From the NCBI GenBank assembly GCA_965214945.1, contig OZ244029.1, positions 2,418,001-2,482,000 on the forward strand: a DNA stretch of 64,000 nucleotides. Reading direction: 5' to 3'. Numbering within the stretch: position 1 is the first letter of the stretch; each line of letters opens with the position of its first letter. The position numbers and the translations under genes are program-made. The notes under the pieces are model-generated. The model saw only the letters and a program-made list of their open reading frames with translations. It did not search any database and was not told where the DNA came from. Below, piece after piece: positions 8,138-16,521 of the stretch. The stretch comes from JAAXHB01 sp965214945. Its GTDB lineage: Bacteria; Actinomycetota; Acidimicrobiia; Acidimicrobiales; Aldehydirespiratoraceae.

Positions 8138-8313
8138 CCGTGTGATGTGTCAGGACATCGGCAACATTGAACCCAAGCGGTTGTGGGGTTGTCACTCGCG
8201 GGACTGGCTATGGTGGGCCGAAGCCGGGGGCGGAGTAGCCAGCGTGCCGCGGATTCCTTGGCCGACCGCGGCGCTGGGGCGATGCATTGAAGCCGCTCAG
8301 CTGCCAGAGTACC

Positions 8314-8643
8314 GTGACATTTGTGAGTCTGATCGCTGTTGACGAGCTTCCTGTCGAGCCTCTTGATGCCCGGCGACGGGTAGCACATTCAGAGGTCGAG
8401 TCGGACGAGTTCCGCCGGCAGCAGATCGCGGCGGCACGCGACGCCGGAGCGTCGTGGGCTGCGATCGGCGAGGCGCTCGGGGTGAGCCGCCAGTCCGCCT
8501 GGGAGTACTTCACCAGGCTTGTCCGCCACGAAATCGCAGCCAATGTGGCGGAATCGGACCTCGCCGAGGATGAAGCGATGAATATGGCTGTCGAGGAGGT
8601 TCGGGTTGAGCGCCATCGCCGCGGTCTCCCTCCGCGGGCGTGA
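8314..8643 (+). CDS. Antitoxin-like helix-turn-helix protein paired with a PIN gene
   Basis: About 109 residues from a GTG at 8314 (a TTG at 8287 also keeps the frame). The middle holds a helix-turn-helix: AAARDAGASWAAIGEALGVS with recognition helix RQSAWEYF. An acidic C-terminal part follows. Its stop overlaps the start of a PIN-domain gene by 4 bp, the layout of a toxin-antitoxin pair in which the first gene both neutralises the toxin and represses the operon. The DNA-binding fold is clear; the antitoxin role comes from context. Confidence 0.6.
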   Translation: MTFVSLIAVDELPVEPLDARRRVAHSEVESDEFRRQQIAAARDAGASWAAIGEALGVSRQSAWEYFTRLVRHEIAANVAESDLAEDEAMNMAVEEVRVERHRRGLPPRA

Positions 8644-8861
8644 AGGCTGTTCTCGACGCGAACGTCATGATCTCTGCAGCCATCGCAGCTGGAGCGTCGC
8701 ATCGCATCGTTGCCCGCTGGCTCGACCTGGGGGATCTCGATGTGGTGGTCTGTCCGGCCCTGATCGCCGAGGTCGAATCCGTGCTCGACCGGGCGAAGAT
8801 TCAGAAGCGGATCAAGCCGGACCTGGCCCGGCGGTACAGCGATCACCCCGGCCGCTCTTGA
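8640..8861 (+). pseudogene. PIN-domain ribonuclease toxin, C-terminally truncated
   Basis: The GTG at 8640 opens MKAVLDANVMISAAI, the first strand of a PIN domain with its catalytic Asp. VVCPALIAEVESVL follows, with the conserved acidic residue of the second helix. The frame stops after 73 codons, whereas the family is about 130-140 residues. The DxDD and SGD acidic motifs are absent, and no convincing continuation is visible downstream in other frames. The nuclease site is incomplete, so the toxin is probably inactive while its antitoxin gene is intact. Confidence 0.6.
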
Positions 8862-9066
8862 GTCTGTGCTCGCTGATGATGGCTGATTCAAGTCCCTTCC
8901 GAGCCGGGTCGATCAGCGGCCCGACGGCGCTGGCCTGGCGACGACACCACGACCTGGTGACGACAATCGAGATGCCAAATGCCGCCGCTGCCGCCATGCT
9001 GCCAACACAACACTGATACCCGTAACGTTTAACCCAGCCGCGGGACGGCAACTAAGGCTCAGTTGT

Positions 9067-9285
9067 TCAGCGGGTCTCAAGGCCTGACGTGTCCTGGGCC
9101 CGTTCACAAAGCAAGTCTCTGTTCGGTAAGCGCAGAAGTTGAGTCGGTAGGTGCAGGAGTTGAGGCTCGGGTGGTTGATCACTGCCACTCTCGGGTAGTG
9201 GCTCGGATACTTCGGGCAACACCTCGCTGCCCGAAGTAGGCATGTTGTTAGTAGGCATGTTGTTGCTTGACTCTTCACTGCTCAT
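9067..9285 (-). CDS. Small hypothetical protein, downstream of a membrane protein gene
   Basis: A 72-codon frame starting 17 bp after the end of the membrane-protein gene, same strand. The N-terminus is Ser/Glu-rich and holds an exact doublet of NNMPT, encoded by a short tandem DNA repeat near 9239-9266. No domain is recognised and no good ribosome-binding site is seen. It may be co-transcribed with its upstream neighbour or be a chance frame. Confidence 0.25.
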   Translation of the reverse strand: MSSEESSNNMPTNNMPTSGSEVLPEVSEPLPESGSDQPPEPQLLHLPTQLLRLPNRDLLCERAQDTSGLETR

Positions 9286-9302
9286 GGCAACAGTCTACCC
9301 GG

Positions 9303-9788
9303 TCAGACCATCAGACAGACAAACAGCACACAGAACATCACTACGACCACAACGAACAGTGCTCGCAAGGCGTTATGGAGGCGATGAATCCGCCTTTCGT
9401 TTTTTTGGAGGGTCTCCTGGAGGTTGCGTGCCCAATCCCGGTACACCTTGCCTGGCGTGGGATTCATCGCCCTTATATCCTTGATAGTCTGTTTAGCGTC
9501 CCGCCCGACGAAATGCCAAACCTTGCGGGGAAGCCAAATGTAACCAGCGAAGCACAGGCCAACGAGAACCAACAAGAGCACAACCCATATGCAGCCTTCG
9601 TGGAGTTCATCGGTGTTGGAAGCAAGCCCCGTCATGACAGACACGATGAGCGCCCCGATGATCAACGCCCTGCCAGCCGCGTTGCGGATGTTCTCCACCA
9701 CCATCTCCTGCCGAATGATGGCGTCACGCTTCTCGATATAAAGGTGCTCGTAGATCTCCTTCCGAGCGGCGTCGTCCTGGCTTGTCAC
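9303..9788 (-). CDS. Small membrane protein with three predicted spans
   Basis: A 161-residue protein from GTG 9788. A charged N-terminal helix of about 38 residues precedes hydrophobic spans at roughly 40-58 (ALIIGALIVSVMTGLA) and 66-88. A long charged helical linker (about 90-140) leads to a last span at the very C-terminus (FVVVVVMFCVLFVCLMV). The layout of two spans, a helical stalk and a terminal span resembles small membrane effectors, but no diagnostic motif of such families is seen. Function unknown. Confidence 0.5.
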   Translation of the reverse strand: MTSQDDAARKEIYEHLYIEKRDAIIRQEMVVENIRNAAGRALIIGALIVSVMTGLASNTDELHEGCIWVVLLLVLVGLCFAGYIWLPRKVWHFVGRDAKQTIKDIRAMNPTPGKVYRDWARNLQETLQKNERRIHRLHNALRALFVVVVVMFCVLFVCLMV

Positions 9789-9925
9789 GGTGGCACGCTA
9801 CCTCGCTCTCCATTTCGGTCAGGCATCTGCGGAGCTTGGCCTGGCGCTCTCGCCGCTTGCCGTGCCGCGAGCGAACAGCCATCTCGGTGGATGGGGCTTT
9901 GGAGGCCCTACATTGGTAGCCTAAA

Positions 9926-9985
9926 GCGCCCGTAGCTCAGTCCGGATAGAGCATCTGACTGGGGGTTCGAATCCCCATCCCTAAC
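9926..9985 (+). pseudogene. Hybrid, internally deleted tRNA-Arg relic
   Basis: The first 35 bases, GCGCCCGTAGCTCAG onward through GGATAGAGCATCTGACT, match the acceptor, D arm and 5' anticodon stem of a bacterial tRNA-Arg. The anticodon loop, 3' anticodon stem and variable loop are missing. GGGGGTTCGAATCCCC, a complete T arm, follows directly, then a 3' end that cannot pair with the acceptor (ATCCCTAACC against GCGCCCG). It looks like a junction between two tRNA genes, as left by a lost tRNA-targeting element. Confidence 0.65.
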
Positions 9986-10058
9986 CGCACACGCTACCCA
10001 GCATTCTGCTCAGGCCAGAAATCAGCGGTGCTTTAGGACAGGTGGCACAGACTGCGGC

Positions 10059-10208
10059 TCAAGGGTGGCGACTGCGACTCAAGGGCGGCTTGCTCTCAGC
10101 CGGATAGCGGGCTAGCAGCCTTGAAACCCACCCAGGAGACACGCCATACAGCCGAACCGTCTCGGCCTGGGACGGCCCATCGAAGAGGACGTACAAGACG
10201 GTCGATCG
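10059..10208 (-). mobile_element. IS481-type transposase N-terminal remnant
   Basis: One minus-strand frame reads VLYVLFDGPSQAETVRLYGVS then PGWVSRLLARY and ends at a stop at 10059. This is the N-terminal helix-turn-helix of IS481/integrase-core transposases (SQAEvArrYGVSrgWVSkLvaRYr). The catalytic DDE core is absent. Two related 16-bp segments containing CTCAAGGG lie at 10058-10085. This is an insertion-sequence scar beside the tRNA relic. Confidence 0.6.
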
Positions 10209-10374
10209 ACGCTTCGACATTGTCCATCATTGCCGCCATGTAATTTCTGATGTCCTGACACATCGCTTGGTCATGTCCTGAACCACCACACCCTCACCCA
10301 CTCCACGCGTAATGAACCTCACCGGGTATTGCGCAGGCTCCGACCTTGAGAGGATGGAGCAGTCAGGCAAAGGG

Positions 10375-10692
10375 TCAGGTGCTTGTCGGGGCTTCTTGCT
10401 CGATGGCACCTCGGTGTCGTGCGATCCTTCTGACCACCTGGCTTCCGATCGCATTGAGTCCGCCAACGGCGATAGCAATCAGGAGCAGTCCAGGCCCGAA
10501 CGTCGTTGAGGTGACGGACCCGCTGCGCTCGAAGGCCCAGACGGTCACTCCGAGAATCTCTAGGGACCTCGAAGGCCAGTCCGATGTGTCTGCGACGATC
10601 CCTGCAAGCAACGCGACCGGCAGCGCGATGGCGATACCCACTGCGAACCCCAGCACGAACGCCTTCAAAGTAACCATCGTCGTTCCCCTCAT
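10375..10692 (-). CDS. Small membrane protein of the ABC exporter operon
   Basis: Begins at ATG 10692, overlapping the permease stop (ATGA), so it is translationally coupled; a second ATG lies 15 bp downstream. About 105 residues with two hydrophobic spans (LGFAVGIAIALPVALLAGIV and LLLIAIAVGGLNAIGSQVV). The C-terminus is basic (RRIARHRG). No family is recognised. It may be an accessory subunit or unrelated passenger of the exporter. Confidence 0.6.
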   Translation of the reverse strand: MRGTTMVTLKAFVLGFAVGIAIALPVALLAGIVADTSDWPSRSLEILGVTVWAFERSGSVTSTTFGPGLLLIAIAVGGLNAIGSQVVRRIARHRGAIEQEAPTST

Positions 10693-12095
10693 CGTTGCTC
10701 CACTCGGCTCATCTGCCACGTTGCGGTCCCGAGGCCAACGGCCATTCCGACGACGATCATGGCGAACGCGACAGCCGTTTCGCTGAGAGCGGCGACGGAA
10801 TCGGACTGGCCGATCAAGGCCATCGTAGCCGCAAGCCAACTGGCCCCTGCGATGGCCGCGGTGGCGTAGGTGAGGATCTGGGCGAGCACCGATGTCGTGT
10901 CCAGCGGCATGAGCACGCCGGTAACGACCACCGGGCCGCTCAAGAGCAACACAAGCAGGATCACGTTCCCGAGTTCAGCGATGTCGGTCCCAGTGGCGGC
11001 GAAGAGAGCCACGGCGAGGCCGGCGAACAGCCCGAGAGCGCCGGCCAGAGCAACCCCGATACGGCTCATGGCGCGCGCGGCAGGCTTGCCCGGCGCTGAT
11101 CCCCAGAGCCAAAGAGCCTCGACGTCGATCCAGAAGGCGGCCAGAGGCAAGAGCAGGACTCCAAGCAGGGCGATCACGACTCCCAGCGCCGACGCCGCAC
11201 TGGGATCGACATCGGTTGTGGCCGCCGCGAAGCCGGTCGCTGCGAAGGCGAGCACCACCACCGACAGCAGGTGGCCTCGCATGGCAGGCCTGCGCCGCAG
11301 CACGCGGCTGGTCACCGCGCAATGCACGAAGCCGGCCCGCCGGATAGGGCGGAATCCGCGAACCGCGGTCCGGCGATGCACCGGTGACGGCACGGCCACC
11401 AGCTTCACCCAGTACAGAACTGCTGCAGCGGCTGCGCCCGCAAGCAGCACGGCATGCAGCACGGCCGGACCCTCGACGATGGAATGAGCCGCGATCGCCA
11501 CGAGGCCGAGCTCGGCCTCGCCGCCGATCAGGCCTGCCAAGAGCCAGACCGTGCCTGTGAACGCGCCCGCCTCGATCCAGGCTCTGACCTGGCGGACGCG
11601 GGCGGCTTCGACCGCGACACCTCCCAAGGCCGCCGCGATGATCATGGCTGCGATCACCAACGGCGTAGCCGCGACGCCGCCCGGCGCGACGGCCATGATC
11701 GGGCCGAGGTAGACCACGATCGGCACGGCCAGAACCAACGATGCCGCCACCACCGGGCCGAGGGCGTGCGCCACGGCAAGGCTGCGCGCCGACACCGGGA
11801 CCACATGGAGCTGCTCGTCCACGGCATCCAGCCGAGGCAGCGTGCTCGAGCACGTAACACCGACCAGCACTGCCATGACGATGAAGACGGCAGCGAAGCT
11901 GCTGGCAACGTCGTCGTCTGTCAGCTGCGACTCGAACGATTCGGCAGTTCTTGTGGCGGCGTACCAGAGAAGATACGGCCCAGCGACGACGAGCAGCCCT
12001 CCGAGCACTGCCAGAGCCGGGTTTTGGCGCAGCAGAGCCTTGAGCCGTCGGAGCGGGGCGATCAGCGAGGCCCTAATCAGCGGCCAGAGCATCAC
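10689..12095 (-). CDS. ABC transporter permease, integral membrane
   Basis: 468 residues, very hydrophobic, with about twelve predicted spans in two halves separated by a basic loop (VPSPVHRRTAVRGFRPIRR). Such permeases, paired with a single ATPase, export small molecules or drugs or serve unknown cargo. The start overlaps the ATPase gene by 23 bp and the stop overlaps the next small membrane gene, so all three form one transcript. No substrate-binding protein is present, which favours export. Cargo is unknown. Confidence 0.75.
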   Translation of the reverse strand: MMLWPLIRASLIAPLRRLKALLRQNPALAVLGGLLVVAGPYLLWYAATRTAESFESQLTDDDVASSFAAVFIVMAVLVGVTCSSTLPRLDAVDEQLHVVPVSARSLAVAHALGPVVAASLVLAVPIVVYLGPIMAVAPGGVAATPLVIAAMIIAAALGGVAVEAARVRQVRAWIEAGAFTGTVWLLAGLIGGEAELGLVAIAAHSIVEGPAVLHAVLLAGAAAAAVLYWVKLVAVPSPVHRRTAVRGFRPIRRAGFVHCAVTSRVLRRRPAMRGHLLSVVVLAFAATGFAAATTDVDPSAASALGVVIALLGVLLLPLAAFWIDVEALWLWGSAPGKPAARAMSRIGVALAGALGLFAGLAVALFAATGTDIAELGNVILLVLLLSGPVVVTGVLMPLDTTSVLAQILTYATAAIAGASWLAATMALIGQSDSVAALSETAVAFAMIVVGMAVGLGTATWQMSRVEQR

Positions 12096-12828
12096 GCACC
12101 TCGTCGACCATCGCGGAGCGCTCAGCCACCTTGAGCAGGACGTCTTCGAGGTCTTCCGCGGCGAAGCGGCGAATCTCGTCCTCGACAGGCCCGTCGAGCT
12201 GAACGACCCCCGACATCAGCATCACGACCTTGTCGCAGACCTTCTCGGCGAATCCCAGATCCTGGGTGGCGACGAGCACAGCCGAGCCGTTGCGGGCGAG
12301 CTGTCTGATGATCGTGCGCAGGACCACGACCGCCTCGGGGTCCAAGGAGGCGGTCGCCTCGTCGACCAGCAGGAGCCGCGGTCTCAGCGCCGCGGCAGCG
12401 GCGATCGTGACCTGGCGGCGCATGCCCATCGACAGCGTCCCCAGAGAGTGGTCGGCGCGGTCCGAGAGACGGAACGCCTCCAGCAGATCGCGCGCCACCG
12501 TCATGGCGTCGGAGCGCTTGTGGAGCGACAGGAACACGTCGATGTACTCCACGATCGTCAGCTCGTCGAGGCCCGTCGCCTTGTCGGGGACCAAGGCGAG
12601 CGCTCGGCGGGCGGCTTCGTTGCGGGGGTCGAGACCGTTGACGCTGGCTTCCCCGCGGTCGGGGACCAGGAGCCCCGCGATGACCCGCAGGGTCGTGCTC
12701 TTGCCCGAGCCGTTCGGGCCGACCAGGCCGGTCACCGCCCCGGCAGCGCACGAGAAGCTGACATCGCTCAGAGCGGCGACGCTGCCAAAGGACAGAGAGA
12801 CGTTGCGGATATCAGCGACGACTGTCAC
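12073..12828 (-). CDS. ABC transporter ATP-binding protein
   Basis: Powers the adjacent permease. Walker A (GPNGSGKST), a Q-loop region, a signature-region variant (SLGTLSMGMRRQV) and Walker B (LLLVDEATASLD) are visible. The signature lacks the usual LSGGQ wording, as in many exporter ATPases of the CcmA/ABC-2 group. The GTG at 12828 is preferred because AAAGGGA lies just upstream; an in-frame start 51 bp earlier would run into the CoA-transferase gene. The preferred start still overlaps that gene by 17 bp. Confidence 0.85.
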   Translation of the reverse strand: MTVVADIRNVSLSFGSVAALSDVSFSCAAGAVTGLVGPNGSGKSTTLRVIAGLLVPDRGEASVNGLDPRNEAARRALALVPDKATGLDELTIVEYIDVFLSLHKRSDAMTVARDLLEAFRLSDRADHSLGTLSMGMRRQVTIAAAAALRPRLLLVDEATASLDPEAVVVLRTIIRQLARNGSAVLVATQDLGFAEKVCDKVVMLMSGVVQLDGPVEDEIRRFAAEDLEDVLLKVAERSAMVDEVRDALAAD

Positions 12829-14086
12829 CGGTCCCTTTCTCCAATGGGTCAGTCTTACAGGCTGTCGCCGTGGCCTCAACCTCTATGGCGGTGAGTCGGT
12901 CGATCGCGGCCAGCTCGGCGAGGATCTCTGCTGAGTGCTCGCCGATCTTCGGGGGCCGGCGGACCGTCGCCTGCGTCTCGCCGTCGACCCGGATCGGCGA
13001 CCGCACCGACACGAAGTCGCCGTCGCTCACGGTCGGCCGGGTGTTGACATCGCGGCCCCAGGCGATGGCCTCGGCGATCGAGTTGATCGGCCCGCACGGC
13101 ACCTCCTCGGCACGCAGCCGCCGCACCCATTCGGCACGGCTGCGGGCTGCCAGCACCGGCGCCAGCTCGGCATTGAGCGCCTCCACATGGACGCGCCTGG
13201 CGGTGTTGTCGGCGAAGCGCGGATCTTCTGGCAGGTCGGGCCTGCCGATCGCCCTGCACAGGCCAGCAAAAAGCTTGTCGTTGCCAGCGGCCACGATGAA
13301 GTCGCCATCGGCTGCAGAGTAGGACTCGTAGGGAGCTATCGAGGGGTGGCGGTTGCCCGCCCGCTTCGGCTGCGCGTCGGCCATGAGCGCTGCTGTCTGG
13401 TGATTCAGCGTGGCCGCCAGCGCCGTGTCGAACAGCGAGACCTCGATGTGGCGGCCCCGGCCTGTGAGCTTGGCCGCATGCAGTGCCGCTAGCACGCCGA
13501 CGGCGGCGTTGAGCCCGGTCATCATGTCGACGATCGGCACACCCACCCGCAGCGGACGACCTTCGGCTTCGCCGGTGAGGTGCATGGGTCCGCCCATCGC
13601 CTGGGCGACCAGGTCGTAGCCGCCGAGTTCGGCTGCGGCGGAGTCGGATCCGTAAGCGGTGATCGTGGCGGTGACCAGATCACGGCGGTCGGCCCGCAGC
13701 GTGGGCGGGTCGAGCCCGAGCCGGGCCATGTAGCCGGGCTTGAAGTTGTCGATCACGATGTCGCCGCTCAGCGCCAAGCGCCGGGCTGTGGTCACGTCGG
13801 CCTCGTTCTTGAGGTCCAGGACAATCGAGCGCTTGTTGCGGTTCAGCGACGAGTAGTAGGTGGACTCGCGTTCGGGGGCGCCGGTTTCGTCGTCGATCAT
13901 TCGCCACGGCGGACCCCACTGCCTGGTGTCGTCGCCGATTCCCGGGCGTTCTATCTTGATCACATCCGCGCCAAGGTCGCCCAGCGTCTGGCCCAGCAGC
14001 GGACCTGCCAGAACCCGTGAGAAGTCGATGACACGCACGCCGCTGAGGGGTGTTCCGTCGGCACTGCGGGTCATGGGGTGGGACAT
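12812..14086 (-). CDS. Class III CoA-transferase (CaiB/BaiF family)
   Basis: Family III enzymes move CoA between acyl-CoA and a free acid (formyl-CoA:oxalate, carnitine or racemase-type reactions). The 424-residue protein has the N-terminal GVRVIDFSRVLAGPL and LGDLGADVIKIERPG signatures, the NRNKRSIVLDLK segment, and IVDMMTGLNAAVG, where Asp aligns with the catalytic Asp of the family. It heads a transcript with the ABC exporter genes, overlapping the ATPase by 17 bp. The acid handled cannot be read from sequence. Confidence 0.88.
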   Translation of the reverse strand: MSHPMTRSADGTPLSGVRVIDFSRVLAGPLLGQTLGDLGADVIKIERPGIGDDTRQWGPPWRMIDDETGAPERESTYYSSLNRNKRSIVLDLKNEADVTTARRLALSGDIVIDNFKPGYMARLGLDPPTLRADRRDLVTATITAYGSDSAAAELGGYDLVAQAMGGPMHLTGEAEGRPLRVGVPIVDMMTGLNAAVGVLAALHAAKLTGRGRHIEVSLFDTALAATLNHQTAALMADAQPKRAGNRHPSIAPYESYSAADGDFIVAAGNDKLFAGLCRAIGRPDLPEDPRFADNTARRVHVEALNAELAPVLAARSRAEWVRRLRAEEVPCGPINSIAEAIAWGRDVNTRPTVSDGDFVSVRSPIRVDGETQATVRRPPKIGEHSAEILAELAAIDRLTAIEVEATATACKTDPLEKGTGDSRR

Positions 14087-14265
14087 GGGCGTCTCTGTGG
14101 ATCCTCGGGCTGTGCCGGTTCGGCTGCGGGATTACGGCGAGATTACGGGCTTGCGGGCCAAACGTTGCGGCCCGGAATCTGCGCCGCTAGGAACTGCGGG
14201 ATGACACCGTATTCGTGTGCTCAGCGGGAGGTTATCCACACCCACACGGTGCTAGGCTGGCGTAG

Positions 14266-14454
14266 TTGGTGACCTCGCTCGATCCCGCCTCCCGGGTGAG
14301 TCGTCGAGCCAAAGCCGAGCCTGCCGTTGCCGACATCACACCTGGTGAGGTGGTGCAGTTCGAACGGCTCGGATACTTCGCGAGTGGCCTCAACGACGGC
14401 CCTGCCGATGCGCCGACGCTGTTCCATCGCACGGTCGACCTTCGAGACGAGTAG
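14266..14454 (+). pseudogene. C-terminal scrap of glutaminyl-tRNA synthetase
   Basis: The frame reads AKAEPAVADI, then GEVVQFERLGYF, then LFHRTVDLRDE and a stop. This matches the end of the anticodon-binding domain of GlnRS (QFeRlGYF, then FNRTVxLRD). Nothing of the catalytic Rossmann domain is present, and no start signal is obvious. It is a 60-codon relic from a 550-residue gene, placed between the CoA-transferase and an AbiU2-like gene. Confidence 0.7.
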
Positions 14455-14474
14455 GCCAACATCCAACGCCGCCG

Positions 14475-15206
14475 ATGATCCCTGTGGGCGCGCCAGCCTC
14501 GTTTGAGGAGCGGTGGGACGATTGGCGCGACGTCTGGCTTGAGGCCATCCACAAAGAGGTCATCCAACTCCATCTCCGCCGCAAGATCCGCTACGAGTTC
14601 CTGGCCCTTCTCGCAGCCCACGAGACAGATGCTGGTCGCCAACCGGACACCATCTTCGCCGCCACGTTCAACCGAATGTACGTCGATTCCACCGTCATGG
14701 CCATTCGCCGTCAGGCTGACTCCAACCCGCGGACGCTGTCGCTCTATTGTCTGCTGAAACAACTGAAGCAGTACTGCGAGCAGTTTACTCGCGAGGCTTA
14801 TGTCGAGCGGTGGTTGCGCAAACTAGGGCTGGACTTGAACAGCGACAACGACCGGATTCGCGACGAGGCTACTTATCACCTCCAACAAGCCAACCATTCG
14901 TTCGATCAGTTCACCGACAATCCTGGGGCCTCGCATCTCGAGGACAGCGGGCTCGCAACCGATCAAAAAGAGCTTCGCAAGAAGACGAAGAAGATCAAGA
15001 CCTACGCTAACAAGCAAGTGGCTCACCACGACCGCATCCCGCCGAATGAGATCCCAACCTATGGCGAAGTTGACGCTGCCATTGACTGTTTGGGCGAACT
15101 GCTCCAGAAGTACAACTTGCTGCTGGACCAGAGCCAACTGTTTGAGGTCACCCCGTATATCCAGGGTGACTGGAAGGCCCCCTTCCGCCGCCCACTGGTG
15201 ACCTAG
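14475..15206 (+). CDS. AbiU2-like HEPN protein
   Basis: 243 residues, mostly helical. MYVDSTVMAIRRQAD followed by TLSLYCLLKQL matches the AbiU2 pattern (helix with an R-D pair, then a nLsL helix). Near residue 178 the segment TYANKQVAHHD corresponds to the R-N-K-x-x-A-H-x-D HEPN motif, but the leading Arg is replaced, so RNase activity is doubtful. AbiU2 belongs to phage abortive infection in lactococci. It follows directly on the glnS relic, hinting that it arrived by a recombination event there. Confidence 0.55.
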   Translation: MIPVGAPASFEERWDDWRDVWLEAIHKEVIQLHLRRKIRYEFLALLAAHETDAGRQPDTIFAATFNRMYVDSTVMAIRRQADSNPRTLSLYCLLKQLKQYCEQFTREAYVERWLRKLGLDLNSDNDRIRDEATYHLQQANHSFDQFTDNPGASHLEDSGLATDQKELRKKTKKIKTYANKQVAHHDRIPPNEIPTYGEVDAAIDCLGELLQKYNLLLDQSQLFEVTPYIQGDWKAPFRRPLVT

Positions 15207-15272
15207 ACAGGCTGGCCCGCCTCAAGCGACCAGAAGACCCACGCGCCGGCTGACCGCACGCTTCGGGAGTGG

Positions 15273-16016
15273 TCAGATGATGGCTTCGTGCTCCACGAAG
15301 GCTACGAGTTCGTCGTCCACCGTGAAGCGCATGGCCACAACTGCTCGCTCGCCGCTGGGCTTCGTGAAGCGATCGATCTCGCAGGCGGTGATCGTCACGC
15401 TTGCGCCGGGCTCGACCCGGCTGATGTGGAAGATGTCGCTGCGGGTGTGCACCCAAGGGCCGCGCACCAGGTTGCGGGCGAACACCGCGTTGGCGAGCAC
15501 GGGCCACACCACCGGATGCACCAAGCCGAAGCCTCGGTAGCGGGGGTCGTCGTCTCCACAGCGCAACCCGTAGCCCATCAGCGGCTCACCGAGTTCCACC
15601 ACCATCGGCTCGAAGGCGCGCCCGAAAGGCTCGAGATCGGTCTCAGACAGCGCCTCAACTGTCTCCGGCACGGTTCGGGGCACCAGTCGGGCGCACTCGA
15701 GATCGCCCATACAGGCGGCGAGTCGTCCGTCGATCTGTCGCACCTCGACCAGTTCATCGGCCAGAACCGGTGCCCGCAGAGTCAAGGTGCCGCCACCTCG
15801 GCTCGCCCAGTCCGAACCGTATAGCTCCACGGCGGCCCGCACGAGATAGGCATACACGGTAGTGCCGGCCACGATCGCCCCTGCGAACCCGGCCTCGATA
15901 CCACCCTGCTCGGTGTGAACCGGGTTGTCGGAGTGCTCGGACAGGTTGACGGCGTTGATCGAGAACAGCGGTTCGCCGTGCATCGCGGAGCCCGGAATCG
16001 AAGGAGGCGCAGTCAT
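15273..16016 (-). CDS. MaoC-like double hotdog protein, hydratase or thioesterase-like
   Basis: 247 residues. The N-terminal part has NLSEHSDNPVHTEQGGIEAG followed by GAIVAGTTVYAYLVR, the MaoC/FAS1-type hydratase pattern with a His in the N-P-x-H motif. A second hotdog-like half carries the HPVVWPVLANAVFARNL region. The family hydrates enoyl-CoA or acts on related thioesters. It lies near CoA-transferase, SDR and acyl-CoA dehydrogenase genes, fitting a role in acyl-CoA catabolism. Substrate unknown. Confidence 0.65.
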   Translation of the reverse strand: MTAPPSIPGSAMHGEPLFSINAVNLSEHSDNPVHTEQGGIEAGFAGAIVAGTTVYAYLVRAAVELYGSDWASRGGGTLTLRAPVLADELVEVRQIDGRLAACMGDLECARLVPRTVPETVEALSETDLEPFGRAFEPMVVELGEPLMGYGLRCGDDDPRYRGFGLVHPVVWPVLANAVFARNLVRGPWVHTRSDIFHISRVEPGASVTITACEIDRFTKPSGERAVVAMRFTVDDELVAFVEHEAII

Positions 16017-16075
16017 GTCGCCAGATCAGCTTGGCCGACCCGCCTGGCTAGGGTTGGCGGCCAAGCGAAAGAAAG

Positions 16076-16372
16076 GTGCATCGATTGGGGATCTTCCGAG
16101 GGACAAAACGATTCTTTTTATGGGGCAGGTCGTGGCTCCGATTCGCTGACGGTCTGGCCCGGACCCGACCGGGACGGGCTTACGCGGTCTTAGCCGGCAC
16201 TCTGATTGTCGCCGCTGGGCTGATGCTGCTGTCGTCCGACCGAAACAGCGTCGCGAGCGTAGCGATCATCTCCGGCTCGGTGCTGATCGGTGTAGGGGCG
16301 CTGTTGCCCTGGCCGCGAGGAAGGAGGGCTCTGCCCGATGATCCGGGAGCGCATCATCGACCGGGAGGTTGA
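16076..16372 (+). CDS. Small hypothetical membrane protein, two spans
   Basis: A GTG at 16076 follows a purine-rich stretch (GAAAGAAAG). The 98 residues start with a basic segment (FRGTKRFFLWGRSW). Two hydrophobic spans (AYAVLAGTLIVAAGLMLLSS and VAIISGSVLIGVGALLPW) and a basic tail follow. The end overlaps the start of the next small gene. No family is recognised. Confidence 0.5.
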   Translation: MHRLGIFRGTKRFFLWGRSWLRFADGLARTRPGRAYAVLAGTLIVAAGLMLLSSDRNSVASVAIISGSVLIGVGALLPWPRGRRALPDDPGAHHRPGG

Positions 16373-16505
16373 GCGGAAAGCGCTGATCAACAAACTCAAC
16401 AGTCGCCCCGCGCGGATCAAGTTGACGCGCGGCCATGTGGCTGCGATAGCGAAGGCGGAACGCTTGCGGGCGATGTCGGACAGGGGCGGCAGGAAGACGG
16501 CCTGA
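16338..16505 (+). CDS. Small basic protein, 55 residues, strong ribosome-binding site
   Basis: ATG 16338 is preceded by AAGGAGGG at the right spacing, one of the best Shine-Dalgarno sequences in the window. The product is highly charged and helical (IIDREVERKALINKL, then GHVAAIAKAERLRAM), ending RGGRKTA. No family is recognised; a nucleic-acid-binding or regulatory role would fit the charge but is a guess. It overlaps the end of the preceding membrane-protein gene. Confidence 0.5.
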   Translation: MIRERIIDREVERKALINKLNSRPARIKLTRGHVAAIAKAERLRAMSDRGGRKTA

Positions 16506-16521
16506 TACCGGCCCGGACATG

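Noticed and set aside
9303..9788. Membrane effector of a Pycsar or CBASS-type defence system
   Set aside because: The span layout is suggestive, but no cyclase or nucleotide sensor is encoded nearby and no diagnostic family motif is visible.
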